Shown piece by piece: positions 1 to 8,131 of a stretch of 15,000 nt of DNA; the first letter of the stretch is position 1, and each line of letters opens with the position of its first letter. The stretch is taken from positions 212,501 to 227,500 of the forward strand of contig CAJNDS010001358.1 of the NCBI GenBank assembly GCA_905221605.1. Reading direction: 5' to 3'. The translations under genes and the position numbers were made by a program. The DNA comes from Symbiodinium natans (Eukaryota; Sar; Dinophyceae; Suessiales; Symbiodiniaceae). The notes under the pieces are model-generated. The model saw only the letters and a list, made by a program, of their open reading frames with translations, was not told the origin of the DNA and searched no databases.

Positions 1-59
1 GGCTCCCTTTGCTGGACGCTCTCTGCCGGGAACCCTGGGTTCTAGGATAAAGCGCACCT
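1..59 (-). CDS. candidate exon running off the left edge
   Basis: After ACCTCAG at 60-66 on the minus strand the frame is open to the window edge, reading VRFILEPRVPGRERPAKGA. It is too short to identify, and there is no partner within the window to confirm phase. Confidence 0.22.
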
Positions 60-194
60 CTGAGGTCTACAGGGTTTAAGGTTTATGGTTTAGGGTTAGA
101 ATCCGGATTCCTCACGAAGAACTAGCAGGGTACAGGGCTCGAGCGTTCTTAGGCCGACATCCCAGCCCAGCTGCTGAGGGGATACCTGTCAACT

Positions 195-262
195 AACCCT
201 GAACCCTAAACCCTAAACCCTAAACCCCAAACCCTAAACCCTAAACCCTAAACCCTAGACCC
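195..262 (-). repeat. telomere-like CCCTAAA block
   Basis: Near-perfect CCCTAAA heptamers with one CCCCAAA variant. The G-rich strand (TTTAGGG) is the minus strand. Confidence 0.95.
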
Positions 263-274
263 TACCCCACAAAC

Positions 275-324
275 CTCAGGAGCCGAATCGTCTGGTCAAG
301 CTGCTCCTCCTGCTCGAACATCTC
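275..324 (-). CDS. candidate short exon with coiled-coil character
   Basis: On the minus strand TTTGCCAG precedes codons for EMFEQEEQLDQTIRLL, ending at CTGAG|GTTTGT. The frame is also open upstream to a TTTAG of the neighbouring heptamer block, which would add AWATRVCQ. The Glu/Gln/Leu pattern suggests a helical or coiled-coil segment. It lies between heptamer blocks 195-262 and 347-379, as expected for an exon with repeat-filled introns. I see no phase-compatible partner with certainty. Confidence 0.33.
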
Positions 325-346
325 CTGGCAAACTCTTGTTGCCCAA

Positions 347-379
347 GCCCTAAACCCTAAACCCTAAACCCTAAACCCC
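347..379 (-). repeat. short telomere-like CCCTAAA block
   Basis: About four and a half heptamers, followed through 560 by degenerate CCCTTAA/CCCTTCA-type derivatives that look like decayed heptamers. Confidence 0.9.
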
Positions 380-686
380 GAAAAGCTTTGGGTTTAGGGG
401 AGCCCTGCACTCTTAAACCCTTCAACCCTTGAGCCCTTCAACCCTTCCTTAAACCCTTGACCCCCTTAGCTACACCCTTAAACCATCAACCCTGATTGAA
501 CCCTAAAACCCTTCAACCCTCAAAACCCCGAAAGCCTTAAACCCTAAGCCGCACCTTAGATGCTGCAGGCCTTAGGTGTGGCCTTAGGGCGCCGCGACGC
601 TGGGATCTGAGCCCTAAAGCCCTGGACCCGAAGACAGCCAAAAACAATGAACCCTAGAGACCCTGAACTGTAGAGAGGGATAACTT

Positions 687-807
687 GGAGGTTCATGGTA
701 CTTAGTAACCAATGGTAGCTGTACTTATAGCCATTTTAGGGCACTAAGGGGCTTATCAGGGGGTTATAAGTACAGTTATAATTGGTTCATAAGTACCATG
801 AACCTCC
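687..807. mobile_element. 121-bp foldback element, family A
   Basis: The 43-nt outer arms are inverted copies: 687-729 pairs with 764-807 at roughly 38 of 43 positions. The outer 18 bases (GGAGGTTCATGGTACTTA) are perfect. The loop is about 34 bp. It resembles a non-autonomous foldback or MITE-type element. I see no clear target-site duplication and no transposase. Confidence 0.7.
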
Positions 808-894
808 CTACCCCCGAAAGCCTGCAACCAAAATCTCTCACCTGAAGGCCCCTGAAGCCCCAACCTTTCAACCTACAGCTCCAAAAGCTAACCA

Positions 895-1003
895 TTGGAT
901 GTTCCCCCTTATACTAACAGTCCTTACTGAGGATTATAATAGAGGGGGGGGGGGGGTACTATAATCCCTTTAAGGACTGTTAGTACAAGGGGGAGCATCC
1001 CAA
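895..1003. mobile_element. 109-bp foldback element, family B copy 1
   Basis: Terminal inverted repeats start TTGGATGTTCCCCCTTATAC on the left, and the right end reads inward as TTGGGATGCTCCCCCTTGTA. The arms are about 43 nt and share CTAACAGTCCTTA and GGATTATA. The centre is a run of 13 G. Flanking octamers gctaacca (887-894) and cacaacca (1004-1011) match at five of eight positions, so any target duplication has decayed. It is clearly homologous to the copy at 1471-1596. Confidence 0.75.
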
Positions 1004-1135
1004 CACAACCAACTCTAAACCCAGAACCCTAAGCGCTCCGAATCTGTCACCGACCCAAGAGTACCCTAGGGGCTTCAGGGTTTAGGAACAAAATCGGGTA
1101 CCCTTTTTGGGTTAGAAGGCCTCTAAGGGAACCTC

Positions 1136-1181
1136 AACCCCTAACCCTAAACCCTAAACCCTAAACCCTGAACCCTAAACC
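1136..1181 (-). repeat. telomere-like CCCTAAA block
   Basis: About six heptamers, including one CCCTGAA variant. Confidence 0.93.
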
Positions 1182-1267
1182 GAAGGGAATAAGAGCCTAC
1201 TCTGGGTCCTGGGAATCAATGTCTCAGCTTCGAGACTCAGGAAGACCCCCCCTCCCCCCCGCCAGCA

Positions 1268-1387
1268 TTTAGGGTTTAGGGTTTAGGGTTTAGGGTTTAG
1301 GGTTTAGGGTTTAGGGTTTAGGGTTTAGGGTTTAGGGTTTAGGGTTTAGGGTTTAGGGTTTAGGGTTTAGGGTTTAGGGTTTAGGGT
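1268..1387 (+). repeat. perfect TTTAGGG array, 17 units
   Basis: Seventeen consecutive identical heptamers without a mismatch. The purity suggests recent expansion. A poly-C tract (1247-1260) lies just upstream. Confidence 0.97.
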
Positions 1388-1462
1388 CAAGTCCCTACAG
1401 CCCCTATGTCAAAACCCTACAAGCCTGGAAGTTCCTGAAGCCCCAAAAGCCCGGAAGTAAAA

Positions 1463-1604
1463 CCTACAGCTTGGGATGTTCCCCCGTATTCATAAACAGT
1501 CCTGAATAGTAATTACTAGGGGGGAGGGATTGGGGGGGGGGGGGGGGGTACTGTAATCCCTATTAAGGACTGTTTGTATCAAGGCGAACATCCCAACCTA
1601 CAGC
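1463..1604. mobile_element. 126-bp foldback element, family B copy 2, with 8-bp target duplication
   Basis: The element is 1471-1596, with ends TTGGGATGTTC and GAACATCCCAA and arms of more than 40 nt. It is flanked by an exact direct repeat CCTACAGC at 1463-1470 and 1597-1604. A central run of 17 G separates the arms. An 8-bp duplication is the usual signature of hAT-type transposition (established knowledge), but the termini are not the classic hAT ones. No transposase is in the window, so this would be non-autonomous. Confidence 0.8.
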
Positions 1605-1896
1605 ACCCCCAAAACCAAACACAGAAACCCTGCACCCCTACCGCAAGCCCCTCAAGCACGAAAATTCTTCGACTCCTTCTTCGTGATCGGGTCAAGCAGG
1701 GGTCTCCCAGTCGTCTCGTCTCCTGGGTGAGTCGTGAAGGCTCCGGGTAATGGGGTTTAGGGCAGTTCAGGCTTTAGGGCAAATGATTTCGGATTCCAAG
1801 GGAATCTCACGGGCGTACCCTAAACCCGAAACCCTGAACCCAAAACAACCCCAAACCCTCATAGCCTCAGGGTTCTCGGCTGGTTTTCGAGTTGGG

Positions 1897-1966
1897 ATAG
1901 GGTTTAGGGTTTAGGGTTTGGGGTTTGGGGTTTAGGGTTTAGGGTTTGGGGTTTAGGGTTTAGGGC
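1897..1966 (+). repeat. TTTAGGG block with TTTGGGG variants
   Basis: Ten heptamers in which TTTAGGG and TTTGGGG units are interspersed. Confidence 0.93.
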
Positions 1967-2030
1967 CGCACTTGCTGGCAGGCAAAGCTTGGCGTTGCAC
2001 ACCCCGGTCGACCCAACGCACGAAAAAAAA

Positions 2031-2088
2031 ACCTAAACCCTAAACCCTAAACCCTAAGCCCTAAACCCTAAACCCTAAACCCTAAACC
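2031..2088 (-). repeat. CCCTAAA block
   Basis: About eight heptamers with one CCCTAAG variant, preceded by an A8 run. Confidence 0.93.
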
Positions 2089-2118
2089 GCATGAATTTCA
2101 CAGCAAAATCTTTGGAAC

Positions 2119-2319
2119 CTATAATTCACTTCGGAAGACAAGACGACGTTTGCAGGTCACGCATAAGTGCGGGCGCTGATGCGAGTCAGCCTTGTGAGGC
2201 TGGTGCTCTCCCTCGGACCTGTGTCCAAAGACGATGGAGTCCATGACAAATCCCAACTGCCCGTTGGCTAGGACGCTGAACAATCCTTCATCGACCATCC
2301 CATGCGGCGCCTCGCCTTC
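2119..2319 (-). CDS. candidate exon or small ORF, 66 codons, product unknown
   Basis: The minus strand is open for 66 codons from 2319 to a TAG at 2119-2121. A TAG stop immediately precedes it within GGTTTAG, which could itself be the 3' splice site. An internal ATG at 2298 would give 59 residues starting MVDEGLFSVLANGQLG. Downstream are a hydrophobic stretch (GFVMDSIVFGH), a His-rich stretch (HQPHKADSHQRPH) and a CxxC followed by KRR (CVTCKRR). There are no heptamers inside, and it is the longest clean unique island in the left half. A donor at CGAA|GTGAAT near the 3' end is an alternative to the stop codon. I do not recognise a family. It may be a real exon or a decayed gene piece. Confidence 0.4.
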   Translation of the reverse strand, partial: EGEAPHGMVDEGLFSVLANGQLGFVMDSIVFGHRSEGEHQPHKADSHQRPHLCVTCKRRLVFRSEL

Positions 2320-2548
2320 CTAAACCTCAGGACCTCAGGAAGGTCTGCGAACCCGAAACGCTTTGACCGTAGACTCTCTATTTAGGGTGAAACCGGGTAT
2401 AAAGGGTTTAGTGTCCAGGGCTTCGGGTTGAGGATTTAGGGTCAATGGTTTGAGGCCTAGGCTTTTGTCTTGGGTTGGAATTCGGGTGAGTCCGGCCTTA
2501 CCATAATCTACAATTGTTGGGAGGGACAGTATCCACGAAACTTGGGGT

Positions 2549-2619
2549 CCTAAACCCTAAACCCTAAACCCTAAACCCTACACCCTGAACCCTAAACCCT
2601 AAACCCTAAACCCTAAACC
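2549..2619 (-). repeat. CCCTAAA block
   Basis: About ten heptamers with CCCTACA and CCCTGAA variants in the middle. Degenerate G-strand heptamers lie upstream at 2388-2460. Confidence 0.93.
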
Positions 2620-3016
2620 ACAAGAGCTTGGGGTTGGGGGGCGGGGGGGAGGTTTGGGTTCAGGGGGTCGTGTTGGCTCCTGGAGCAGTCTACAGCATTT
2701 CGAGGAGGCTACCCCCGAGACCTCAAGCAACGGCCGCTGCCGTGACTTTCAGTTTTCTTCGAAACCCTGTGAAAAAGCAGGTTACGAGGCTGGGAAGGGG
2801 GGGAGGGGGGCCGCTAAAATCAGTTAGCCAAGCAAAAAAACGAGCCCTAGAACTGACCACATGACTAAAACCCACACCATGAAGATGCCCTGAATGCCGC
2901 CAGCGTTCGCAGCTTGCAGCGAAATCGCAGGACCTGAAAGCTGGAGCTGCAACACAAAGGATTAAACATTTGGGGGCGTTGGGGCTTCAGCATCTTTGGG
3001 TTGTGGGGCCCTAATG
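2620..3016. other. island with poly-G tracts and a possible minus-strand exon
   Basis: Poly-G tracts lie at 2636-2650 and 2797-2811. On the minus strand TTTGTGTTGCAG ends at 2947, and the following DNA (2946 downward) is open in two frames, one reading SSFQVLRFRCKLRTLAAFRA. The plus strand has a 78-codon frame that reads through poly-G and heptamer-like DNA and looks spurious. Confidence 0.35.
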
Positions 3017-3381
3017 CCTAAACCCTAAACCCTAAACCCTGTGTTGATATTCAGTCTCTTCGAAGCCCTGAGCGACAAACCCCAAACCATAAATCCCAAG
3101 GGTCGGAGTGACTTCAGTCTTTTGGAGCTCAGGGGTTTGGGGGCTTGGACGATCTAGGTCGATCCCTCTAAATAGAAACCCCAAACCTTGCGTCCTGCAC
3201 TCTCAAAACCTAAGACCAAAAGCCCTAAACACTTAAAATCCTGAACCCCAAGCCCTAAACCCGAAACCCTAAACTACAAAAGCCCTAAACCCTGTGACCC
3301 TAGACTTCCTAGACTCTGAGACACAAGCCCTGTGCCCTAAGTGGGCTCCGGGAGCTCTGAAAATTCGACGCTCATGACGAG

Positions 3382-3478
3382 CTTAGGGTTTAGGGTTAGG
3401 GTTTAGGGTTTAGGGTTTAGAGTTTAGGGTTTAGGGTTTAGGGCTTAGGGTTTAGGGTTCAGGGTTAGGGTTTAGGGT
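3382..3478 (+). repeat. TTTAGGG block with phase slips
   Basis: About fourteen units, including hexameric TTAGGG slips and AGTTTAG, CTTAGGG and TTCAGGG variants. Confidence 0.93.
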
Positions 3479-3727
3479 CCCGACAAAAACTTCGCAAGAT
3501 ACTCTGAATGATACCCAAAACTTCCCACGACCCACTCGACTGCGCAAGGGTCGGTGGGTAGCTACACATACAGCTGCAGGCTTTAGGGGTCTAGAGTTTA
3601 TGGTTCAGGAGCTTAGGGAAACACTTGAGTTTTGCACTCGCCTGCGCTTGCTTAACTACTATAAGCACCCAGTCGATAAGCCCTGAATCTCAGTTAAAGC
3701 AGACGACTACTCTAAGCGAACGTAGAA

Positions 3728-3847
3728 GCCCTAAACCCCAAACCCAAAACCCAAAACCCTGCGCCCCCTAAACCCTAAACCCTGAACCCTACACCCTAAA
3801 CCCTAAACCCTGAACCCTAAACCCTAAACCCTAAACCCTAAACCCTC
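3728..3847 (-). repeat. CCCTAAA block
   Basis: About sixteen units, with CCCAAAA, CCCTGAA and CCCTACA variants on the left and purer units on the right. Confidence 0.93.
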
Positions 3848-3936
3848 CAACACCCCAAGCTCTCTCCCTGGCCTCGATGGGCGGAAACGGAGCCTCCAAC
3901 CTGCGTGTGCTCTGGGCCGCATGGGAGCTTCAAGAG

Positions 3937-3999
3937 TTTAGGGTTTGGGGTTTAGGGTTTCGGGTTTGGGGTTTAGGGTTTAGGGTTTAGGGTTTAGGG
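3937..3999 (+). repeat. TTTAGGG block with TTTGGGG variants
   Basis: Nine heptamers. It faces the CCCTAAA block at 3728-3847 across about 90 bp of unique DNA, which is open as LSLASMGGNGASNLRVLWAA on the plus strand. Confidence 0.92.
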
Positions 4000-4204
4000 C
4001 ACGACCTAGTCGTCTAGGGTATGGATTGAGCTTGCAACTAAATCCTGAGCCCTAGGCCCCGAAGCCCTAAATCCTACACCCAGAACCCCAAACCCTGAAC
4101 CCTCAACCCCAAACCCTAACACCTCACGGGCGTGGCTTAGGGCTGCCTAAAGTTGAGGGTGTCGGGGGTGTCTGTTCGAAAGCTGAGGGTAGGGTCCAGC
4201 TTCC

Positions 4205-4620
4205 TAGGTGGTTTTATAGGACCATAAACCTGCACCATTGTTGGGGCACTGCTAAACATGTTCATGGTTGTTCCTTATTGGGTTTAAGTATTCAAAAAAT
4301 CTAAACTTACTTTCAACCATGGCCCAGAAGCGTGATCACCACATGCTTTATGTCAATATGGAATATTCTGTCCAGCGTCCCAATTTTCCACTTGTGGCGA
4401 AGACTGACCATTCTATGTGGCTGCATTGTGCTTTAGGAAAGATATGGTACATCCAGCCATGGTGCAGAGTTCGATCTTCCACAACTATAATAGCATGCCA
4501 TCAAATAAAAGCCATCAACCCACCTTTGGAGTAGACCCTGAAAAAAAGTATACACTTTTTAGGTAGAAGTAACAAGAAGAAGAACCCAGAACCAAAAAAA
4601 GTATTAAAGTATAATACCCC
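4205..4620. other. AT-richer unique island without heptamers
   Basis: About 400 bp of lower-GC DNA, flanked by repeat-bearing DNA. It carries an 88-codon plus-strand frame (4268-4534) whose product I do not recognise. A small inverted repeat AAAAAGT/ACTTTTT lies at 4544-4560. Codon use does not look like the neighbouring exon-like islands, so I do not call it a gene. It may be an old insertion. Confidence 0.5.
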
Positions 4621-4734
4621 AAAACCCAGTCAAGTCATGACACTATGGCAGGTAAAATTGGTGACATTTTCGCGACACAACGAAGCCTCAAACACGGGGC
4701 CGGATCCTCTTGAACCCCGAAATATCATATATCC

Positions 4735-4800
4735 CCTAAGCCCTAAACCCTAAACCCTAAACCCTAAAACCCTAATCTCTAAACCCTAAAGCCCTAAACC
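4735..4800 (-). repeat. CCCTAAA block
   Basis: About nine heptamers with slips (CCCTAAAA) and one degenerate unit. Confidence 0.92.
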
Positions 4801-4898
4801 GCTAGAGTTTATAGGTGTTCAGGTTTTGGAAGTTCACGCGGCGGAAGCCCGGGTGATCTGCCGTCGGCTCGGTTTAGTGGGGCTTTGGGGGTTGGAGG

Positions 4899-4997
4899 TT
4901 TAGGGTTTAGGGTTTAGGGTTTAGGGTTTAGGGTTTAGGGTTTAGGGTTTAGGGTTTAGGGTTTAGGGTTTAGGGTTTAGGGTTTGGGGTTTAGGGC
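4899..4997 (+). repeat. TTTAGGG array, about 14 units
   Basis: Almost perfect heptamers ending in one TTTGGGG unit. Confidence 0.96.
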
Positions 4998-5012
4998 TTG
5001 GCCACCCCTCAG

Positions 5013-5088
5013 CCGCCGCCTCCAAGAAGCCCCGTAGACGCTCTTCTCCTTCGCCCCCGCTGCCCGCCAGTGTGGAGGGGAATGGGAG
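5013..5088 (+). CDS. candidate short exon, basic/Ser/Pro-rich, plus strand
   Basis: CCACCCCTCAG precedes codons for AASKKPRRRSSPSPPLPASV and then EGNG, ending at GGAG|GTTTGC. The KKPRRR run resembles a nuclear localisation signal. The segment lies between two G-strand heptamer blocks. Other frames are open too, so coding status is uncertain. Confidence 0.22.
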
Positions 5089-5095
5089 GTTTGCT

Positions 5096-5172
5096 GTTTA
5101 GGGTTTAAGGTTTAGGGTTTAAGGTTTAGGGCGACTGTTTAGGGTTTAGGGTTTACGGTTTATGGTTTAGGG
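5096..5172 (+). repeat. degenerate TTTAGGG block
   Basis: Heptamers with TTTAAGG, TTTACGG and TTTATGG variants, interrupted by GCGACTG. Confidence 0.85.
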
Positions 5173-5452
5173 CGCAGAGCGTTTTAAGGTGGAGGCTTAG
5201 GATTTTCTTCATGGCGGTTCACGTGAGGGGCTGGTTAGGATACAATTCTGGGGAGGGGCCCTTGTTTTAAGGAGGTCGTAGCCTCGGCGAGACCTCATTT
5301 TCGAGCAACACACACACAGACACCCTGAACCTTGAGGCCCTGTTAGTCGATCTTTATCTCAATACTAAACCCCAAACCCTAAACCCATAAACCCTGCTAA
5401 GCCCTAACCCCAATTGAGCCCTCAACCAACCTTGAGCACTTCTGCATGGCGT

Positions 5453-5490
5453 AGGGTTTAGGGTTTAGGGTTTAGGGTTTAGGGTTTAGG
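5453..5490 (+). repeat. TTTAGGG block
   Basis: About five perfect heptamers, followed by TTTGGGG-like degenerate units to about 5530. Confidence 0.93.
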
Positions 5491-5763
5491 CTCAGCGCTG
5501 AGTTTTTGGTTTGGGGTTTTGGGTTTGGGAACCGAACCCGGTACGGCTGGAGATCCTAGAAGCAGCGAGTAGGAACCCAGACAGCAACGATCAATCTGCG
5601 CACGCCAAGAGTTCAAATCACCTTGAGCATATGTTTGAGAAGGAGTGCCACCTGCCAAAACCCAACGAATACTATCTGGACCCAAACCCTAAACCACGAG
5701 AAGGACGACGACGCAGAGAAAATAAGAAATAGAAATGTCACGAAACCTTGAGGCTTTTTGTAG

Positions 5764-5806
5764 CCCTGAACCCTAAACCCTAGCCCTAAACCCTAAACCC
5801 TAAACC
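5764..5806 (-). repeat. CCCTAAA block
   Basis: About six heptamers with CCCTGAA and a TAG interruption. Confidence 0.92.
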
Positions 5807-5923
5807 GTATAAACCCTAGCACGGAAACCCAAAACTGCATGATGAGAAATGCCCGCCGCCGACCCCCACCTCCACTGTTCGCTTGATGGGGCGCACCTGG
5901 ACGGCTGATGTAGACCCCATAAC

Positions 5924-6205
5924 ACTATATGCTGTATGCTATATACTATATAGTATATAGTATATGCTATATATATGCTATATATGCTATATATGCTATA
6001 TGCTATATGCTATATACTATATAGTATATACTATATGCTATATACTATATACTATATACTATATACTATATACTATATAGTATATAGTATATACTATATA
6101 CTTTTATACTATATACTATATGCTACATACTATATGCTATATGCTATATGCTATATGCTATATGCTATATACTATATACTATGCTATACGATGCTATACT
6201 AAACT
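5924..6205. repeat. palindromic AT-rich microsatellite (TATATGC/TATATAC heptads)
   Basis: About 280 bp built mainly from 7-bp units TATATGC and TATATAC, with inversions at TATATAGTATATA so that stretches are self-complementary. From 6206 to about 6310 it decays into ACTAGACTATA-type sequence. The open frame through it is an artefact of the repeat. Confidence 0.93.
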
Positions 6206-6680
6206 GTACTGTACTGTATTTGCTATTCTAGACTAGACTATACAACACAATCCTAAACTATATATCAGGCAAGACTAGCCTTTACTAGACTATACTAAAC
6301 TAGACTATAGAAGGTGCTTCTAGACTCTATACTGTAATTCGCAAGGGCATCGACTCTACTGCAGACGGTCTGAAACCACGAGGAGACCCTAAACCCACAA
6401 AAAGGCCTACATCTAGGTTTAAGGTTTGGGGTTTAGAGGTTTAGAGGCCCTAAACCCTAAACCCTAGATTCCCATCCAGGTCCGCTGGCCCGTATCCCCA
6501 CCCACTACAGGCACTGACAATTCTTTGCGACGAGCTCTACATGTGTTGCGGTTTAGGGTTTTCGGGTTTAGAGGCCCTAAGCCCTCTGCCCATACGCCCG
6601 ATTTCCCGAACCCTGAACCTAATGAACAGTATATCCTAAACCCCAAACCCTGAACCCCGAAACCCGAAGGGTTTGGGTTT
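6206..6680. other. decayed microsatellite and degenerate heptamers
   Basis: 6206-6310 is the decaying edge of the AT microsatellite. 6415-6468 and 6548-6670 hold degenerate heptamers of both strands. No separate gene is supported. Confidence 0.5.
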
Positions 6681-6681
6681 G

Positions 6682-6780
6682 CCTGCTGAACAGAGTCGGC
6701 GATCAACTTGCCATCGGCGAAGACGTTGCGCATCTTTCTCTGGGAGAAGCGGAGCCTGGAGTTAAGGGACTCGGAACTTG
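6682..6780 (-). CDS. candidate exon, product unknown
   Basis: The minus strand is open through SSESLNSRLRFSQRKMRNVF and then ADGKLIADSVQQ. An in-frame TAG lies upstream near 6796, and downstream the frame runs into heptamer-like DNA. CAAG|TTCC near 6776 could be an acceptor. The downstream end CAG|GCAAAC would be a GC-type donor, otherwise the boundary is unknown. The mix of basic and aliphatic residues looks like ordinary globular coding sequence. I do not recognise a family. Confidence 0.35.
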
Positions 6781-7093
6781 AGGGTTTAGATGGGGTCTAG
6801 GGTTCAGGTGTAGGGATTATAGAGTTTTCGGGTTTAGCCTTTAGGGCTTCGGGTTTAGGGTCTGGGGTCTAGGGTTGAAATCGAGATTTGCAGACTTGGG
6901 GTCTAGGGTTCAGGGGTTCAAGGGATCAGGGTCGACAGGTTTATCGCTTCAGGATTTGGGGGCCGGGGCTAAAGGTCGACAATTCCGAAGGGTCAGTAGA
7001 AGTTGTTGAAGCTGAAGGTTGTGATCCGGGTAACTATGACAACACAACCGCCTCCCTAGCCAGAAAAAAAACACGCGACCTGTCAAATCTCAA

Positions 7094-7141
7094 ACTAAAC
7101 CCTAAACCCTAAACCCTAAACCCTAAAACCTAAAACCTAAA
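7094..7141 (-). repeat. CCCTAAA block
   Basis: About six heptamers with slipped CCTAAAA units at the right end. Confidence 0.92.
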
Positions 7142-7226
7142 GCCTCAACCCGGAGTCCTCATCTCAAAATCCCATCCTTATCCTAAACTCCGGAGACTTG
7201 AGTTTCAGACAGCCTGAATCCTGCAG

Positions 7227-7269
7227 TTTAGGGTTTAGGGTTTAGGGTTTAGGGTTTAGGGTTTAGGGT
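7227..7269 (+). repeat. TTTAGGG block
   Basis: Six perfect heptamers, facing the block at 7094-7141. Confidence 0.94.
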
Positions 7270-7271
7270 AC

Positions 7272-7364
7272 GAAGAAACCACAGCATAGTCCGGGGCACT
7301 CAAGCGGATCCATCTGCGTGATTGCGCGGTCACTGTCTTCGCTGGCTGACTCCTCCGCTTCCTC
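7272..7364 (-). CDS. candidate exon, acidic, product unknown
   Basis: An acceptor ending TTTTGGGGCAG is followed on the minus strand by an open frame reading EEAEESASEDSDRAITQMD and then PLECPGLCCG, running into the heptamer block at 7227-7269. Codons are mostly G/C-ending and the acidic Ser/Glu composition is typical of a disordered linker. The donor is unclear (CT|GTGGTT is one choice). A second minus frame is also open here and gives a basic peptide, so the frame is not certain. No domain is recognised. Confidence 0.33.
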
Positions 7365-7396
7365 CTGCCCCAAAATTCGGGATGCAGGATAGTCTC

Positions 7397-7473
7397 TGAA
7401 CCCTGCACCCGAACCCTAAACCCGAAACCCTAACCCCTAACCCTAAACCCGAAACCCGAAACCCCAAACCCTG
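7397..7473 (-). repeat. degenerate CCCTAAA block
   Basis: Mixed CCCTAAA, CCCGAAA, CCCTAAC and CCCCAAA units. Confidence 0.85.
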
Positions 7474-7695
7474 AATCAGGCTGCGGGGATGTGCCTACAC
7501 TTAGGGATTTACGAAAATGGGGGACCCCCAATTTTGATCCCCAACTAGTAGGATCACCGTTTCCTAAGAGCCCAATAATTAAGGTACCCCTACTTTCGGA
7601 ACACCCACCTCTGAAGACAAAGCTTAGGACAAAGCCTATCCCCTGAATAGAACACTCTTACACCCAATAAGGGAAAATGTAACATATCCCAAGGA

Positions 7696-7757
7696 ACCCT
7701 AAACCCTAAACCCTAAACCCGAAACCCTAAACCCTAAACCCTAAACCCCAAACCCTG
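7696..7757 (-). repeat. CCCTAAA block
   Basis: About nine heptamers with one CCCGAAA and one CCCCAAA unit. Confidence 0.93.
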
Positions 7758-7880
7758 CCTACCAAGCTAGGAGATGGAAGTCCGGGATATCTCAACACCC
7801 CCGCGGAGGTAGCCTGGAGCCCCTAACCTGTTTATTATGGAGGGCTTGGGGCTGAGGGTTTAGTAAGGTGCCCCCTGAAG

Positions 7881-8040
7881 CCTAAACCCGAAACTCTAAA
7901 ACCCTAAACCCTACACCCTAATTAAACCCTAAACCCTAAACCCTAAACCCTAAACCCTAAACCCTAAACCCTAAACCCTAAACCCTAAACCCTAAACCCT
8001 AAACCCTAAACCCTAAACCCTAAACCCTAACCCTAAACCC
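7881..8040 (-). repeat. long CCCTAAA array
   Basis: Degenerate at the left end, then about fifteen perfect heptamers from 7924, ending with a CCCTAAC slip. Confidence 0.96.
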
Positions 8041-8131
8041 TTGAAACCACACGATGGTTGGAGCTTCTGGGCCGCTATCAACATACGGCCAGACTCTATT
8101 GTCACCAGCTCAAGGAGCCCAAAAAGCAAGC

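Noticed and set aside
2628-2864. 78-codon plus-strand frame
   Set aside because: It depends on reading through two poly-G tracts and heptamer-like DNA, and there is no supporting splice signal.
4268-4534. 88-codon frame in the AT-richer island as a gene
   Set aside because: Its composition is unlike a typical protein from neighbouring islands, no family is recognised, and no splice or start context stands out.
5600-5625. tRNA-like B-box around GAGTTCAAATCACC
   Set aside because: It does not match GGTTCRANTCC closely, and no acceptor stem or A-box could be placed.
5975-6202. 75-codon frame rich in Leu-Tyr and Ile
   Set aside because: It is a by-product of the TATATGC/TATATAC microsatellite.
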